DNA of 64,000 bases from Dongia_B sp964406155 (GTDB taxonomy: Bacteria > Pseudomonadota > Alphaproteobacteria > Dongiales > Dongiaceae): assembly GCA_964406155.1 (NCBI GenBank), contig CAYOQR010000025.1, positions 1 through 64,000 of the forward strand. The letters run 5' to 3'. Made by a program: the position numbers and the translations under genes. The notes under the pieces were generated by a model that worked only from the letters and a program-made list of their open reading frames with translations, was not told the DNA's origin and did not search any database. Below, piece by piece: positions 1-7,701 of this stretch. How positions within the stretch are numbered: position 1 is the first letter of the stretch; every line of letters starts with the position of its first letter.

Positions 1-62
1 CTCCCTCGCCTCAGCCCGCCTCTGGATGCGAATTTATGAGTCCACTACCTAGAAGGCGGGGA

Positions 63-701
63 TCAAAGGAACTTGCTGACGATGGCAGCCGTCGCTGCCT
101 GCCCTTCTTCGGTCAGGCCGGCAACAACACCCGCGCGCTCGGCGGCGGTGCGGTTCTGGCTCATCTTCCATTTACCTTCGAGGCGGGAGATGGGCAGGGC
201 GAAGCCGACGATCGCCTTCAAATTGGCCTGGATGAAATCGCTCGGCGCGTCGCTCACGGCCCAGGGCTTGGCCCGGCCGGCTTCATGCCGCTCCGTCAGG
301 CCGGTGACAACCTTTAACAGATGCTCGGGATCTTCGAAGACCCGTAGCCGTCCATAGGCGTGAACAGCAACATAGTTCCAGGTCGGCACTACCTTGCCGG
401 TCTCCGTTTTCGTGGGGTACCAGGACGGCGTAACATAAGCATCTGGCCCAAGAAAAATCGCCAGGGCCTCGGTTTCGGTGGAAACCTGTTTCCATTGCGG
501 GTTGGCTCGGGCGACATGGCCGTAGAGCGTGCCATAAGGTGCGCTGCCATCCGCATTCGGCGTGGGATCGAGCAGAAGGGGAATGTGGCTTGCCTCCAGT
601 CCCGCACTGCCGAGGGTGACGAAGGTGGCAAGGCCTGCGTCCCGTATGGCTTGATGCAGGACCGGGAGATGCTCTTCCTTGAAATGGGCCGGCTGGTACA
701 T
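63..701 (-). CDS. paiB: PaiB-family FMN-binding protein
   Basis: The 212-residue product belongs to the PaiB family (FMN-binding 'negative transcriptional regulator', split-barrel fold). Visible family blocks are the start MYQPAHFKE, HIPLLLD at 39-45, GHVARANPQWK at 61-71, TPSWYPTK at 91-98, VPTWNYVAVHAYG at 105-117 and the C-terminal PISRLEGKWKMSQNR. The length is normal for the family and the ATG at 701 starts at the conserved N terminus. In Bacillus the family is linked to repression of sporulation and protease genes; the role in proteobacteria is poorly defined and a plain flavin-binding protein is equally possible. It stands alone on the minus strand, with the DUF6655 gene upstream after a gap of about 90 bases. 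Confidence 0.9.
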   Translation of the reverse strand: MYQPAHFKEEHLPVLHQAIRDAGLATFVTLGSAGLEASHIPLLLDPTPNADGSAPYGTLYGHVARANPQWKQVSTETEALAIFLGPDAYVTPSWYPTKTETGKVVPTWNYVAVHAYGRLRVFEDPEHLLKVVTGLTERHEAGRAKPWAVSDAPSDFIQANLKAIVGFALPISRLEGKWKMSQNRTAAERAGVVAGLTEEGQAATAAIVSKFL

Positions 702-790
702 GGCAGCTATAATCCTAGAGTTTCCAACAATCTAGCGTGGTGCCGGCGGCGGTGACAGCGCCGGATTTGTTCCGGCCGTGGAACCACCTG

Positions 791-1375
791 TCAGTTCTTC
801 GGCCGGTGAAGATCGTCATCGGACCAGGAGATCAGGAACAGGAGGACCGTTTTCTTCTGAAAGGAGGCGGTCGGCTGTGGATGTGAGAAGGAGATCAACG
901 TCCCCTGCTTGGCGTCGTAGCTGGTGGCGGCGAATTTGGCGATACCTTGTTGTGTCTCCCGCTTGTAGAAGGCGATTTCCGGGGAACTGAAGGTGCCGGC
1001 GAGGGGAATGGGAATATCGAGCTTCGGAAGTCCGACGAGCATCGACCGTTCATCGATGGACAAGGCGCCGGAGCGTATTTCGACGATGGTCTCCGCCTTG
1101 CTGCGGTCATTGGTCAACCGCAGGCCCTGCCGGAGCAGGTGGTCGCGGATGGCACCGATGGCATATTTACCGTCATATCCCTCGAAATTCTGTGCATCGA
1201 CGAAGACGAGCTGGTTTTTCGGAAGATCGAGGGTGAGGCTCTCCGCCGCTTTGTCGGCGGCGGTGGAGATCAGAAGCTGCTCCGTTGCCGTTCGCTGCGG
1301 ATCGGAACTGCGCACGGTTGTGCAGCCGGTGACCGCCAAGATGGCCAAGGCCACGATGGAATTCTGAAAATGCAT
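791..1375 (-). CDS. DUF6655 family lipoprotein
   Basis: The 194-residue protein has a lipoprotein signal (MHFQNSIVALAILAVTGC, lipobox V-T-G-C at about 15-18), so it is probably anchored in the envelope. The block after the Cys, TTVRSSDPQRTATEQLLIST, matches the DUF6655 family as I know it. The remainder (AADKAAESLTLDLPKNQLVFVDAQNFEGYDG and so on) is typical of that family. The start at 1375 is well supported by GGAGGTGTAA directly before the ATG. Function unknown. No obvious operon partner. Confidence 0.85.
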   Translation of the reverse strand: MHFQNSIVALAILAVTGCTTVRSSDPQRTATEQLLISTAADKAAESLTLDLPKNQLVFVDAQNFEGYDGKYAIGAIRDHLLRQGLRLTNDRSKAETIVEIRSGALSIDERSMLVGLPKLDIPIPLAGTFSSPEIAFYKRETQQGIAKFAATSYDAKQGTLISFSHPQPTASFQKKTVLLFLISWSDDDLHRPKN

Positions 1376-1647
1376 TTACACCTCCGCTGCGCCGTGGATA
1401 GCCGGATCATGGGATGAGACAGGATGGGGAACACGGTGCCGGGAAACGGCGTGGGTGAACCGTCGCCGGTCGCGCTGGACGCCCGGTGAATTCTCGGCGG
1501 GCCCGCCAGAAACGACGCCAGAGTTTATGCTCCATCTTCCGCCGATGGCACCGATCGCGGCGCGGGCTCACGCATTCTTGACCATTGCATCGGTTGCTGC
1601 GCGGAAGGGCGGGTTCTTGGCCGATCGACGTCCGGCTATGGAACCAT

Positions 1648-1692
1648 TTGACAAAGGCGGCACTCAGTGGTATTTAACTATATAGTTAAATA
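1648..1692 (+). promoter_or_regulatory. Promoter and palindromic operator of the ArsR-led operon
   Basis: TTGACA at 1648-1653 is followed after exactly 17 bases by TATTTA at 1671-1676, a good sigma70-type promoter. The -10 lies inside a perfect 22-base palindrome at 1671-1692 (arm TATTTAACTAT followed directly by its reverse complement). A third half-site GTTAAATA recurs at 1700-1707. A dyad over the -10 just before an ArsR gene fits autorepression. The rest of the gap, 1376-1647, shows nothing recognisable. Confidence 0.7.
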
Positions 1693-1712
1693 ACGAGTTG
1701 GTTAAATAGGAT

Positions 1713-2066
1713 ATGCCAACGGATCGTTTGAGCATGACCTTCGCGGCCCTGGCGGACCCGACGCGCCGGGCCATCCTGGCGCGGTTGGCAACGGGCGAAA
1801 CCTCCGTCAGCGATCTGGCGGAGCCATTCGATATGAGTCTTCCGGCCGTTTCCAAGCATCTCAAGGTGCTGGAACGGGCCGGTCTGGTGGTGCGGGGGCG
1901 GTCGGCACAATGGCGCCCCTGCCGGCTCGATGCTGGCCCTTTACAGGATGCCGCCGGCTGGCTCGACTATTACAGCCGCTTCTGGGGCGAGAGCCTGGAT
2001 CGCCTCGGCGATTATCTACAGCGGCTGGAGGCCGATGGAGAGACCGGAGATGGAGGCGGTTCGTAA
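1713..2066 (+). CDS. ArsR-family winged-helix repressor
   Basis: The 117-residue protein has the ArsR/SmtB helix-turn-helix: FAALADPTRRAILARLATGE at 8-27, then VSDLAEPFDMSLPAVSKHLKVLERAGLV. There is no Cys-X-Val-Cys metal site, so it belongs to the non-metal ArsR branch that often sits with SRPBCC or stress proteins. The C-terminal part (AGWLDYYSRFWGESLDRLGDYL) is typical of that branch. The ATG at 1713 has only a close AGG; the ATG at 1731 (MTFAALADP) is a credible alternative start. The palindrome over its promoter suggests autorepression. It probably heads a co-directional run ending with the sigma factor at 5415. Confidence 0.92.
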   Translation: MPTDRLSMTFAALADPTRRAILARLATGETSVSDLAEPFDMSLPAVSKHLKVLERAGLVVRGRSAQWRPCRLDAGPLQDAAGWLDYYSRFWGESLDRLGDYLQRLEADGETGDGGGS

Positions 2067-2260
2067 TCCGCAACCGTCGGAACTGGAGCCCAGGGTGGAG
2101 CGTCTATAGCGCATCACGTCCGCGACCAAGGTTCCGCGAAGCAACGTGCCAGTGGGACTTGGCACACCGTCATGACATTGCATTGCCAGCGGCGGAAGTT
2201 GTCACGCCGCGATCCGGTCCTCGCGCCAAGTACGAATGAATCACGACAGGAGAGTCGAAT

Positions 2261-3046
2261 ATGCAACCGCATAAGATCGTTTCTCGCGAAGAGTGGTTGA
2301 CGGCACGCCGGATACATTTGGCCCGGGAAAAGGAGCTGACACGGCTTCGCGACCAGCTCCATGCCGAGCGGCGTGAACTGCCTTGGGTAAGGGTCGAGAA
2401 GCCCTATGTTTTCGACGGGCCGAACGGCAAGGAAAGCCTGGGTGATCTATTCGGCGGCAACAGCCAGTTGATCGTCTATCACTTCATGTTCGGCCCGGAC
2501 TGGCAGCAAGGCTGTCCCTCCTGTTCCTTCCTGGCCGATCATATCGATGGTGCCGACATGCATCTCCGGCATCACGACGTGTCTGTCGTGGTGGTGTCGC
2601 GGGCGCCATGGCCGAAGATCGAGGCATTCAAGAAACGCATGGGGTGGAAGTTCAAATGGGTTTCCTCTTATGCCAATGACTTCAATTTCGACTATCACGT
2701 CTCGTTCACGGCGGAAGACAAGGCCTCGGGCAAGGCCTACTATAATTACGAAACGGGCGATTACATGTTCGACGAATTGCCCGGTATCAGCGTCTTCCTG
2801 CGTGATCCCGCCGACGGCGTTTTCCATACCTATTCAGCTTATGCGCGGGGCGGGGACATTCTGCTCGGGGCCTATAATTATCTCGATATGACGCCGAAGG
2901 GCCGTAACGAAACGGTCATCATGGATTGGATCCGGCATCATGATAGATATGAAGGCAGCACCGGCAGCATCGCCTGCTGCGGCACCGCGCATGAAACGGA
3001 CCCCATCTCGGAGATGCGGGAGAAGTTGCGGAGCGGTGCTGCCTGA
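2261..3046 (+). CDS. DUF899 family thioredoxin-like protein
   Basis: The 261-residue product is recognised as DUF899 (thioredoxin-like fold) from EWLTARRIHLAREKELTRLRDQL near the N terminus, VEKPYVFDGPNGKESLGDLF at 46-65, the block FGPDWQQGCPSCSFLADHIDG at about 77-97 and SRAPWPKIEAFKKRMGWKF at about 117-135. CPSC sits where a redox CxxC would be, so a redox role is plausible but not shown. AGGAGAGTCGAAT precedes the ATG. It follows arsR by about 190 bases on the same strand and is probably part of that regulon. Confidence 0.9.
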   Translation: MQPHKIVSREEWLTARRIHLAREKELTRLRDQLHAERRELPWVRVEKPYVFDGPNGKESLGDLFGGNSQLIVYHFMFGPDWQQGCPSCSFLADHIDGADMHLRHHDVSVVVVSRAPWPKIEAFKKRMGWKFKWVSSYANDFNFDYHVSFTAEDKASGKAYYNYETGDYMFDELPGISVFLRDPADGVFHTYSAYARGGDILLGAYNYLDMTPKGRNETVIMDWIRHHDRYEGSTGSIACCGTAHETDPISEMREKLRSGAA

Positions 3047-3114
3047 AAGCTTCACCCATCCAGACTGCACAATTCAAGACTGCACAATGATTTTCTCCTC
3101 TGAAAGGAAACATC

Positions 3115-3528
3115 ATGCTCGTTCAATCTTATCTGTTTTTCGACGGTCGTTGTGAAGAAGCGATCAATTTCTATAAGGAGGCAGTCGGCGCCGAGGTGAC
3201 GATGCTGATGCGCTTCAAGGACGCGCCGGAACCGCCGCAGCCGGGCATGGTGCCGCCCGGCTCCGAGGACAAGATCATGCACAGCGCTTTACGGATCGGC
3301 GAGACGACGGTGATGGCCTCCGACGGCCATTGTCAGCAGAAAGCGCATTTCGACGGCTTTTCCCTTTCGCTCACGGTCGCCAATGAGGCGGAAGCCAAGA
3401 AGCGGTTCGACGCGCTTGCCAAAGGCGGAGAGGTCAGGATGCCCCTCGGCAAGACATTCTTTTCGCCGTGTTTCGGCATGCTTGCTGACCGTTTCGGCGT
3501 CGGCTGGATGGTGATCGTGGCGCATTGA
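3115..3528 (+). CDS. VOC family protein (PhnB/glyoxalase-like)
   Basis: The 137-residue single-domain protein is of the PhnB-like VOC superfamily: YLFFDGRCEEAINFYKEAVGAE at about 6-27, RIGETTVMASDG in the middle, and the ending FFSPCFGMLADRFGVGWMVIV. These proteins have paired beta-alpha-beta-beta-beta modules and often bind a metal or small ligand; the substrate cannot be told from sequence. GAAAGGAAACATC precedes the ATG. It lies 68 bases after the DUF899 gene and before two DGPF proteins, a combination often seen near ECF42 sigma factors. Confidence 0.9.
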   Translation: MLVQSYLFFDGRCEEAINFYKEAVGAEVTMLMRFKDAPEPPQPGMVPPGSEDKIMHSALRIGETTVMASDGHCQQKAHFDGFSLSLTVANEAEAKKRFDALAKGGEVRMPLGKTFFSPCFGMLADRFGVGWMVIVAH

Positions 3529-3781
3529 TTACCATCCTGCTTGCTCATTAAGCCGGGTCACCCGGCCGTCGACTGAACATGGCGCTTGTTGCGGTCCTCC
3601 GTAGGCCGGCAACAGGCGCCATTGCCTTGCGCCGAAAAAGTGCCGGGAAAATCCCGAGAAAAAATTTTCGCGGCCTTGTCGATTTCGCCGGATCTCGTTC
3701 GTCGGATACATGAGCGAGGATGATTTACCGGCCGGAACAGCCGGAGCAGGTCGCTCCCGACAGCAATCTGATGGAGATTTC

Positions 3782-4216
3782 ATGATGCGTTTCATGATCA
3801 TTCGCAAGGCCGACAAGCAGACCGAAGCCGCCGTCATGCCGAGTACGGAACTCCTGGCAGCCATGGGTAAATATATGGAAGACATGGGAAAAGCCGGCGT
3901 TCTGCTGGGCGGCGAGGGATTGCATCCGAGCGCGAAGGGGATCCGGGTCAAGTTTTCCAAGGGGCAATCCAAGGTGATCGACGGGCCTTTCGCCGAAACC
4001 AAGGAACTGATCGCGGGTTATTGCCTGATCCAGGTCAAGTCGCTGCAGGAGGCGATCGACTGGGTCAAGCGTTGGCCGGCGCTGGACGGCGACGGCGAGG
4101 TTGAACTCGAGATCCGGCAGATCTTCGAGGCGGAGGATTTCGGGGCGGAATTCACGCCGGAACTGCGGGAGGCCGAAGATAAGCTGCGCGCCGAGATCGC
4201 CGCGCAAACCCGCTGA
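3782..4216 (+). CDS. DGPF/YciI-family protein, first copy
   Basis: This YCII-related (DGPF-motif) protein is of about 144 residues. MRFMIIRKADKQTEA opens it, ELLAAMGKYMEDMGKAGVLLGGEGL follows, then the signature VIDGPFAETKELIAGYCLIQVKS. I place the start at 3782 because GGAG at 3773-3776 is well spaced from it; the longer frame from 3710 adds 24 residues with no family similarity. DGPF proteins are known companions of ECF42 sigma factors, one of which follows at 5415. The molecular function is unknown. Confidence 0.9.
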   Translation: MMRFMIIRKADKQTEAAVMPSTELLAAMGKYMEDMGKAGVLLGGEGLHPSAKGIRVKFSKGQSKVIDGPFAETKELIAGYCLIQVKSLQEAIDWVKRWPALDGDGEVELEIRQIFEAEDFGAEFTPELREAEDKLRAEIAAQTR

Positions 4217-4251
4217 AAGCCTCATCGCAAGATCCGGAAGGAGAACAGACC

Positions 4252-4671
4252 ATGCGTTTCATGATGCTGATGATCCCCAAGGGCTATGAATCGGCAAAGC
4301 CGGGAACGATGCCGAGTGCCGAGGCCGTGGCGGCGATGATGAAATATAACGAATCCCTGCAGAAGGCCGGCGTGCTGGTGGCTCTGGACGGACTTCATCC
4401 GCCTTCCATGGGAGCCCGCGTGACTTTTCCCGGCGGCAAACCGAAGGTGACAGATGGTCCCTTTGCCGAGGCAAAGGAGGTGCTCGGCGGCTATTGGATG
4501 ATCCAGGTCAGGTCCAGGGCCGAGGCAATCGAATGGGCCTCGCGGTGTCCTGCCTCGGAGAACGAGACCATCGAAATCCGCCAAGTGCAGGAGCTGTCGG
4601 ATTTTCCCGACGACGTGCAGGCCGTCGCCACGAAGTATCCGGAGATGCAGCCGGGCAAGACGCAGAAGTGA
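4252..4671 (+). CDS. DGPF/YciI-family protein, second copy
   Basis: This is a 139-residue paralogue of the preceding gene: MRFMMLMIPKGYESAKPGTMPSAEAVAAMMKYNESLQKAGVLVALDGL by family pattern, then VTDGPFAEAKEVLGGYWMIQVRS. GGAAGGAGAACAGACC before the ATG is a strong ribosome binding site. It lies 35 bases after the first copy, so the pair is almost certainly co-transcribed. Two adjacent DGPF paralogues that remain distinct suggest a heteromeric pair, which is inference. Confidence 0.92.
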   Translation: MRFMMLMIPKGYESAKPGTMPSAEAVAAMMKYNESLQKAGVLVALDGLHPPSMGARVTFPGGKPKVTDGPFAEAKEVLGGYWMIQVRSRAEAIEWASRCPASENETIEIRQVQELSDFPDDVQAVATKYPEMQPGKTQK

Positions 4672-4694
4672 GGCCGGTATCCTGACCGTTTCAC

Positions 4695-4726
4695 CCCGAT
4701 CCCGTATTCCGTCATGCGGGATCGGG
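4695..4726 (+). terminator. Hairpin after the DGPF pair
   Basis: CCCGATCCCG at 4695-4704 pairs perfectly with CGGGATCGGG at 4717-4726 around a 12-base loop. The bases after it (CGTGCCTTGTTT) are not a clean T-tract, so it may be a weak terminator or an RNA-processing stem separating the upstream genes from the SRPBCC and sigma genes. Confidence 0.45.
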
Positions 4727-4793
4727 CGTGCCTTGTTTATCCGCCATGGCGCCGAGGGTGCATGGCGTGGAAGTTGTTAGAGGGGAATTCAGC

Positions 4794-5330
4794 GTGCTCA
4801 AGGTTATTTCCATCATTCTCGGCCTGATCGTCATTCTCGCCGGCGGTCTGCTGATCTATGCCGCCAGCAAGCCGGATACATTCCGTGTCGCCCGGACAAT
4901 CAGCATCAAGGCGCCGCCGGAAAAGATTTACGCGATGATCGAGGACTTCCATAAATGGAACTCCTGGTCGCCTTACGAGAAGAAGGATCCGGCGATGACG
5001 CGGACCTATAGCGGGCCGGAGAGCGGCTTGGGATCGGTCTATGCCTGGAGCGGCAACAGCGATATCGGCCAGGGGCGGATGGAGATCATCGAGGCGACGC
5101 CGTCGAGCAAGATCGCCATCAAGCTGGACTTCATGAAGCCGTTCGAGGCGCATAATGTCGCCTCCTTCATCCTGGAACCCAAGGGCGAGATGACCGAGCT
5201 CACCTGGGCGATGGACGGCCCCAGCCCCCTGATTGCCAAGGTGATGGGGATCTTCTTCAACATGGACAAGATGATCGGCAATGATTTCGAGGCCGGGCTG
5301 GCCAATTTGAAGACGATCGCCGAACAATAG
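4794..5330 (+). CDS. SRPBCC family protein with N-terminal membrane anchor
   Basis: From the GTG at 4794 the product is 178 residues. It starts with a hydrophobic segment (LKVISIILGLIVILAGGLLIY) followed by an SRPBCC/polyketide-cyclase-like domain: FRVARTISIKAPPEKIYAMI, DFHKWNSWSPYEKKDPAM, and a C-terminal GNDFEAGLANLKTIAEQ. I prefer the GTG over the upstream ATG at 4728 because AGAGGGG lies just before it and it puts the membrane segment at the N terminus. The gene sits between the DGPF pair and the sigma gene on the same strand. The ligand is unknown. Confidence 0.87.
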   Translation: MLKVISIILGLIVILAGGLLIYAASKPDTFRVARTISIKAPPEKIYAMIEDFHKWNSWSPYEKKDPAMTRTYSGPESGLGSVYAWSGNSDIGQGRMEIIEATPSSKIAIKLDFMKPFEAHNVASFILEPKGEMTELTWAMDGPSPLIAKVMGIFFNMDKMIGNDFEAGLANLKTIAEQ

Positions 5331-5384
5331 GCGAAGAGATCCGATACCGGCCCCTCTTGGGGCCGGCTGCCGAGGCCTTGCGGG

Positions 5385-5419
5385 AAAGAGGCCATGGTGG
5401 TCTGATCGGCCACCATGGC
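5385..5419 (+). promoter_or_regulatory. Mini-ORF and start-codon hairpin before the sigma gene
   Basis: GCCATGGTGG at 5391-5400 and CCACCATGGC at 5410-5419 form a perfect 10-base inverted repeat with a 9-base loop. The sigma start ATG (5415-5417) lies inside the right arm. The left arm holds another ATG (5394) that opens a three-codon reading frame (Met-Val-Val, stop at 5403-5405), preceded by GGGAAAGAGG. The sigma ATG has no Shine-Dalgarno of its own. Translation could depend on reinitiation after the mini-ORF melts the stem; this is inference. Confidence 0.5.
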
Positions 5420-6713
5420 GAATACCGAGATACGACAGGCGATCGATGCTATCTGGCGGATCGAGGCGGCGACATTGATCGCTGGTCTCGCGCGGATGCT
5501 GCGCGATGTGAATCTGGCTGAAGAGCTGGCTCAGGACGCCTTGGTGATCGCCCTCGAGAAATGGCCGGAAACGGGTATCCCGGAGAAGCCCGGGGCCTGG
5601 CTGATGGCGACAGCGAAGCGCCGGGCGATCGACCGGCTGCGGCGGCATCGGTTGCTCGATCGTAAGCATGTCGAACTGAGCCATGAGATAGCGCAGCGCC
5701 AGGAATGGGCGACGGCGGATGCCGAAGCGGTGCTCGATGCCGAGATGGATGAGGAAGTGGGCGACGATCTCTTGCGCCTGATTTTCACCGCCTGTCATCC
5801 GGTGCTGTCGGCGGAAGCCCGTGTCGCGCTGACCTTGCGGTTGCTGGGTGGGTTGACGACCGATGAGATTGCCCGGGCCTTCCTGGTCTCCGAACCGACC
5901 ATTGCCCAGCGCATCGTGCGGGCCAAGCGCAGCCTGGCCGATGCCCATGTTCCCTTCGAGGTGCCGCGTGGCGAGGAACTGGGCCAGCGTCTCGCGACGG
6001 TACTCGAGGTCATCTATCTCATCTTCAATGAAGGTTATGCGGCCACGGCGGGCGACGATTGGATGCGGCCCGCGCTGTGCGAGGAAGCATTGCGTCTCGG
6101 CCGTATCCTGGCAGGGCTTGCCCCGCAGGAACCGGAAGTCCAAGGCCTCGTTGGCCTGATGGAGATCCAGGCATCACGACTGCGGGCGCGGACCGGGCCG
6201 TCAGGCGAGCCGATCCTGTTGCTCGACCAGAACCGCGCACTTTGGGATCAGTTGCTGATCCGGCGCGGCCTGACGGCGCTGGCCCATGGCCGTATGCTGA
6301 CCGGTGCGACGGAAGCGGGAGCCGGTCTCGAGGCCGCCGGTGCTTATCTGCTGCAAGCCGAGATCGCCGCCTGTCATGCCCGTGCGGTGACGGCGGTGGA
6401 AACCGATTGGTCCCGTATCGCGGCGCTTTATGCTGTTTTGTCCACTGTCACACCGTCACCGGTGATCGACCTCAACCGCGCCGTCGCCCTGTCCATGGCC
6501 GAGGGGCCGGCCGCCGGGCTGGAAATCGTTGACCGGCTGCTGTCCGAGCCGGCTCTGAAAAACTATCATCTGCTGCCCACGGTGCGCGGCGACCTGCTCG
6601 AGAAACTGGGCCGGCTGGCGGAAGCCCGCATGGCGTTCGAGCAGGCCGCCAGTCTCACCCGCAATGCCCGTGAGCGCGAGTTGCTGCGGGCCCGCGCCGC
6701 CGCATGCGGCTAA
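5415..6713 (+). CDS. ECF42-type RNA polymerase sigma factor
   Basis: The 432-residue protein has an N-terminal sigma70 region 2 (AATLIAGLARMLRDVNLAEELAQDALVIAL by pattern, then GAWLMATAKRRAIDRLRR) and region 4 (LTLRLLGGLTTDEIARAFLVSEPTIAQRIVRAKR, about 137-170). About 240 further residues of a DUF6596/TPR-like extension follow (VLEVIYLIFNEGYAAT, LLLDQNRALWDQLLI, TVTPSPVIDLNRAVALSMAEGP). This architecture defines ECF42. These sigma factors lack a classical anti-sigma partner, and the extension is thought to carry the control. Two DGPF genes just upstream match the usual context. It ends 3 bases from the convergent dehydrogenase gene. Confidence 0.93.
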   Translation: MANTEIRQAIDAIWRIEAATLIAGLARMLRDVNLAEELAQDALVIALEKWPETGIPEKPGAWLMATAKRRAIDRLRRHRLLDRKHVELSHEIAQRQEWATADAEAVLDAEMDEEVGDDLLRLIFTACHPVLSAEARVALTLRLLGGLTTDEIARAFLVSEPTIAQRIVRAKRSLADAHVPFEVPRGEELGQRLATVLEVIYLIFNEGYAATAGDDWMRPALCEEALRLGRILAGLAPQEPEVQGLVGLMEIQASRLRARTGPSGEPILLLDQNRALWDQLLIRRGLTALAHGRMLTGATEAGAGLEAAGAYLLQAEIAACHARAVTAVETDWSRIAALYAVLSTVTPSPVIDLNRAVALSMAEGPAAGLEIVDRLLSEPALKNYHLLPTVRGDLLEKLGRLAEARMAFEQAASLTRNARERELLRARAAACG

Positions 6714-6716
6714 TCG

Positions 6717-7634
6717 TCAGGCGACGATGGTGGCGGGGAAGCCGGGCGCCCGCAGATCCGTGCCGACGGCGTCTTCCAGCAGTTTCACCACCTGCGACGA
6801 CCAGGCATCGCCGCCATATTGCGCGCGGGCACGGATGAAGGTCTGTTCCACCATGCCGGCAAGATCGAGCGGGACACCGAATTCGCGGCCGAGTTCATGG
6901 GCGAAATGTAGATCCTTGCAGGCGAGATCCATGGTGAAGCCGATATTATAGCTGCCATTCAGGATCACCTGGCTTTCCGTCTCATGGACGAAGCTGTTGC
7001 CGGAGCTTGCCTTGATGACGGCGAAAGCCTGGGCGAGATCGATGCCGCCGCGCTTCGCCAGCATCAGGGCCTCACCCGCCGCCACCAGATGGATGAAGGC
7101 CAGCATATTGGTGATCACCTTGATCACTGAGGCGCTGCCGACCGGCCCGATATGGAAGACCTGCCCGCCGATGGCGTGGAAGACCGGCATATGTGCCTCG
7201 AAGAGCGCCTTGTCGCCACCGACCAGCACGGTGATCTCGCCACTGGCGGCCTTATGGACGCCGCCGGTCACCGGGGCTTCCAGGCAATGAATACCCTTGC
7301 TCGCCGCCAAGGAGGCGAGGCGTTTCAGGTCATGCAGGTCGTTGGTACTGCAATCGATCCAGGTACCCCCCCGGCGGAGCCCATCGAGAATACCGTTGTT
7401 GCCGGCCACCACGGCTGTTACGGCAGCGGGTGAGGGAAGGCAGGTTATGACGCTGTCTGACCGGGCCGCGACCGCAGCAGGCGAGGTGGCCCATTGGGCG
7501 CCGGCCGCGATCAATTTGCGGGCGGCCTCCTGATCGAGGTCATGAACCGTCACCTCAAAACCGGCGCGAACCAGGCTCATCGCCAGGTGAAAGCCGAGAT
7601 TGCCGAGGCCGATGAAGCCGATCTGGCGGAACAT
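6717..7634 (-). CDS. NAD(P)-dependent beta-hydroxyacid dehydrogenase
   Basis: From 7634 the protein is 305 residues, the usual size for the 3-hydroxyisobutyrate dehydrogenase family. Visible are the Rossmann motif IGFIGLGNLGFHLA near the N terminus, EAPVTGGVHKAASGEITVLVGG (substrate-binding block), GPVGSASVIKVITNML with the catalytic Lys, and a C-terminal HELGREFGVPLDLAGMVEQ. I chose the ATG at 7634 because AAAGGAT lies 7 bases before it; a longer frame from 7775 would overlap the upstream gene and adds an unrelated leader. Its neighbour is an enolase-superfamily enzyme, so it probably acts in the same sugar-acid or hydroxyacid pathway. The exact substrate is unknown. Confidence 0.9.
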   Translation of the reverse strand: MFRQIGFIGLGNLGFHLAMSLVRAGFEVTVHDLDQEAARKLIAAGAQWATSPAAVAARSDSVITCLPSPAAVTAVVAGNNGILDGLRRGGTWIDCSTNDLHDLKRLASLAASKGIHCLEAPVTGGVHKAASGEITVLVGGDKALFEAHMPVFHAIGGQVFHIGPVGSASVIKVITNMLAFIHLVAAGEALMLAKRGGIDLAQAFAVIKASSGNSFVHETESQVILNGSYNIGFTMDLACKDLHFAHELGREFGVPLDLAGMVEQTFIRARAQYGGDAWSSQVVKLLEDAVGTDLRAPGFPATIVA

Positions 7635-7701
7635 GGGCGTATCCTTTGCAAATTTCATGTGTGGCGCATCCTGCGCCGATGCGGTGTTGGGGGCGGGGCG
7701 C

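Noticed and set aside
4737..6143. 468-codon minus-strand frame
   Set aside because: Antisense to the SRPBCC and ECF42 genes, which have clear domains; composition is typical of a shadow frame.
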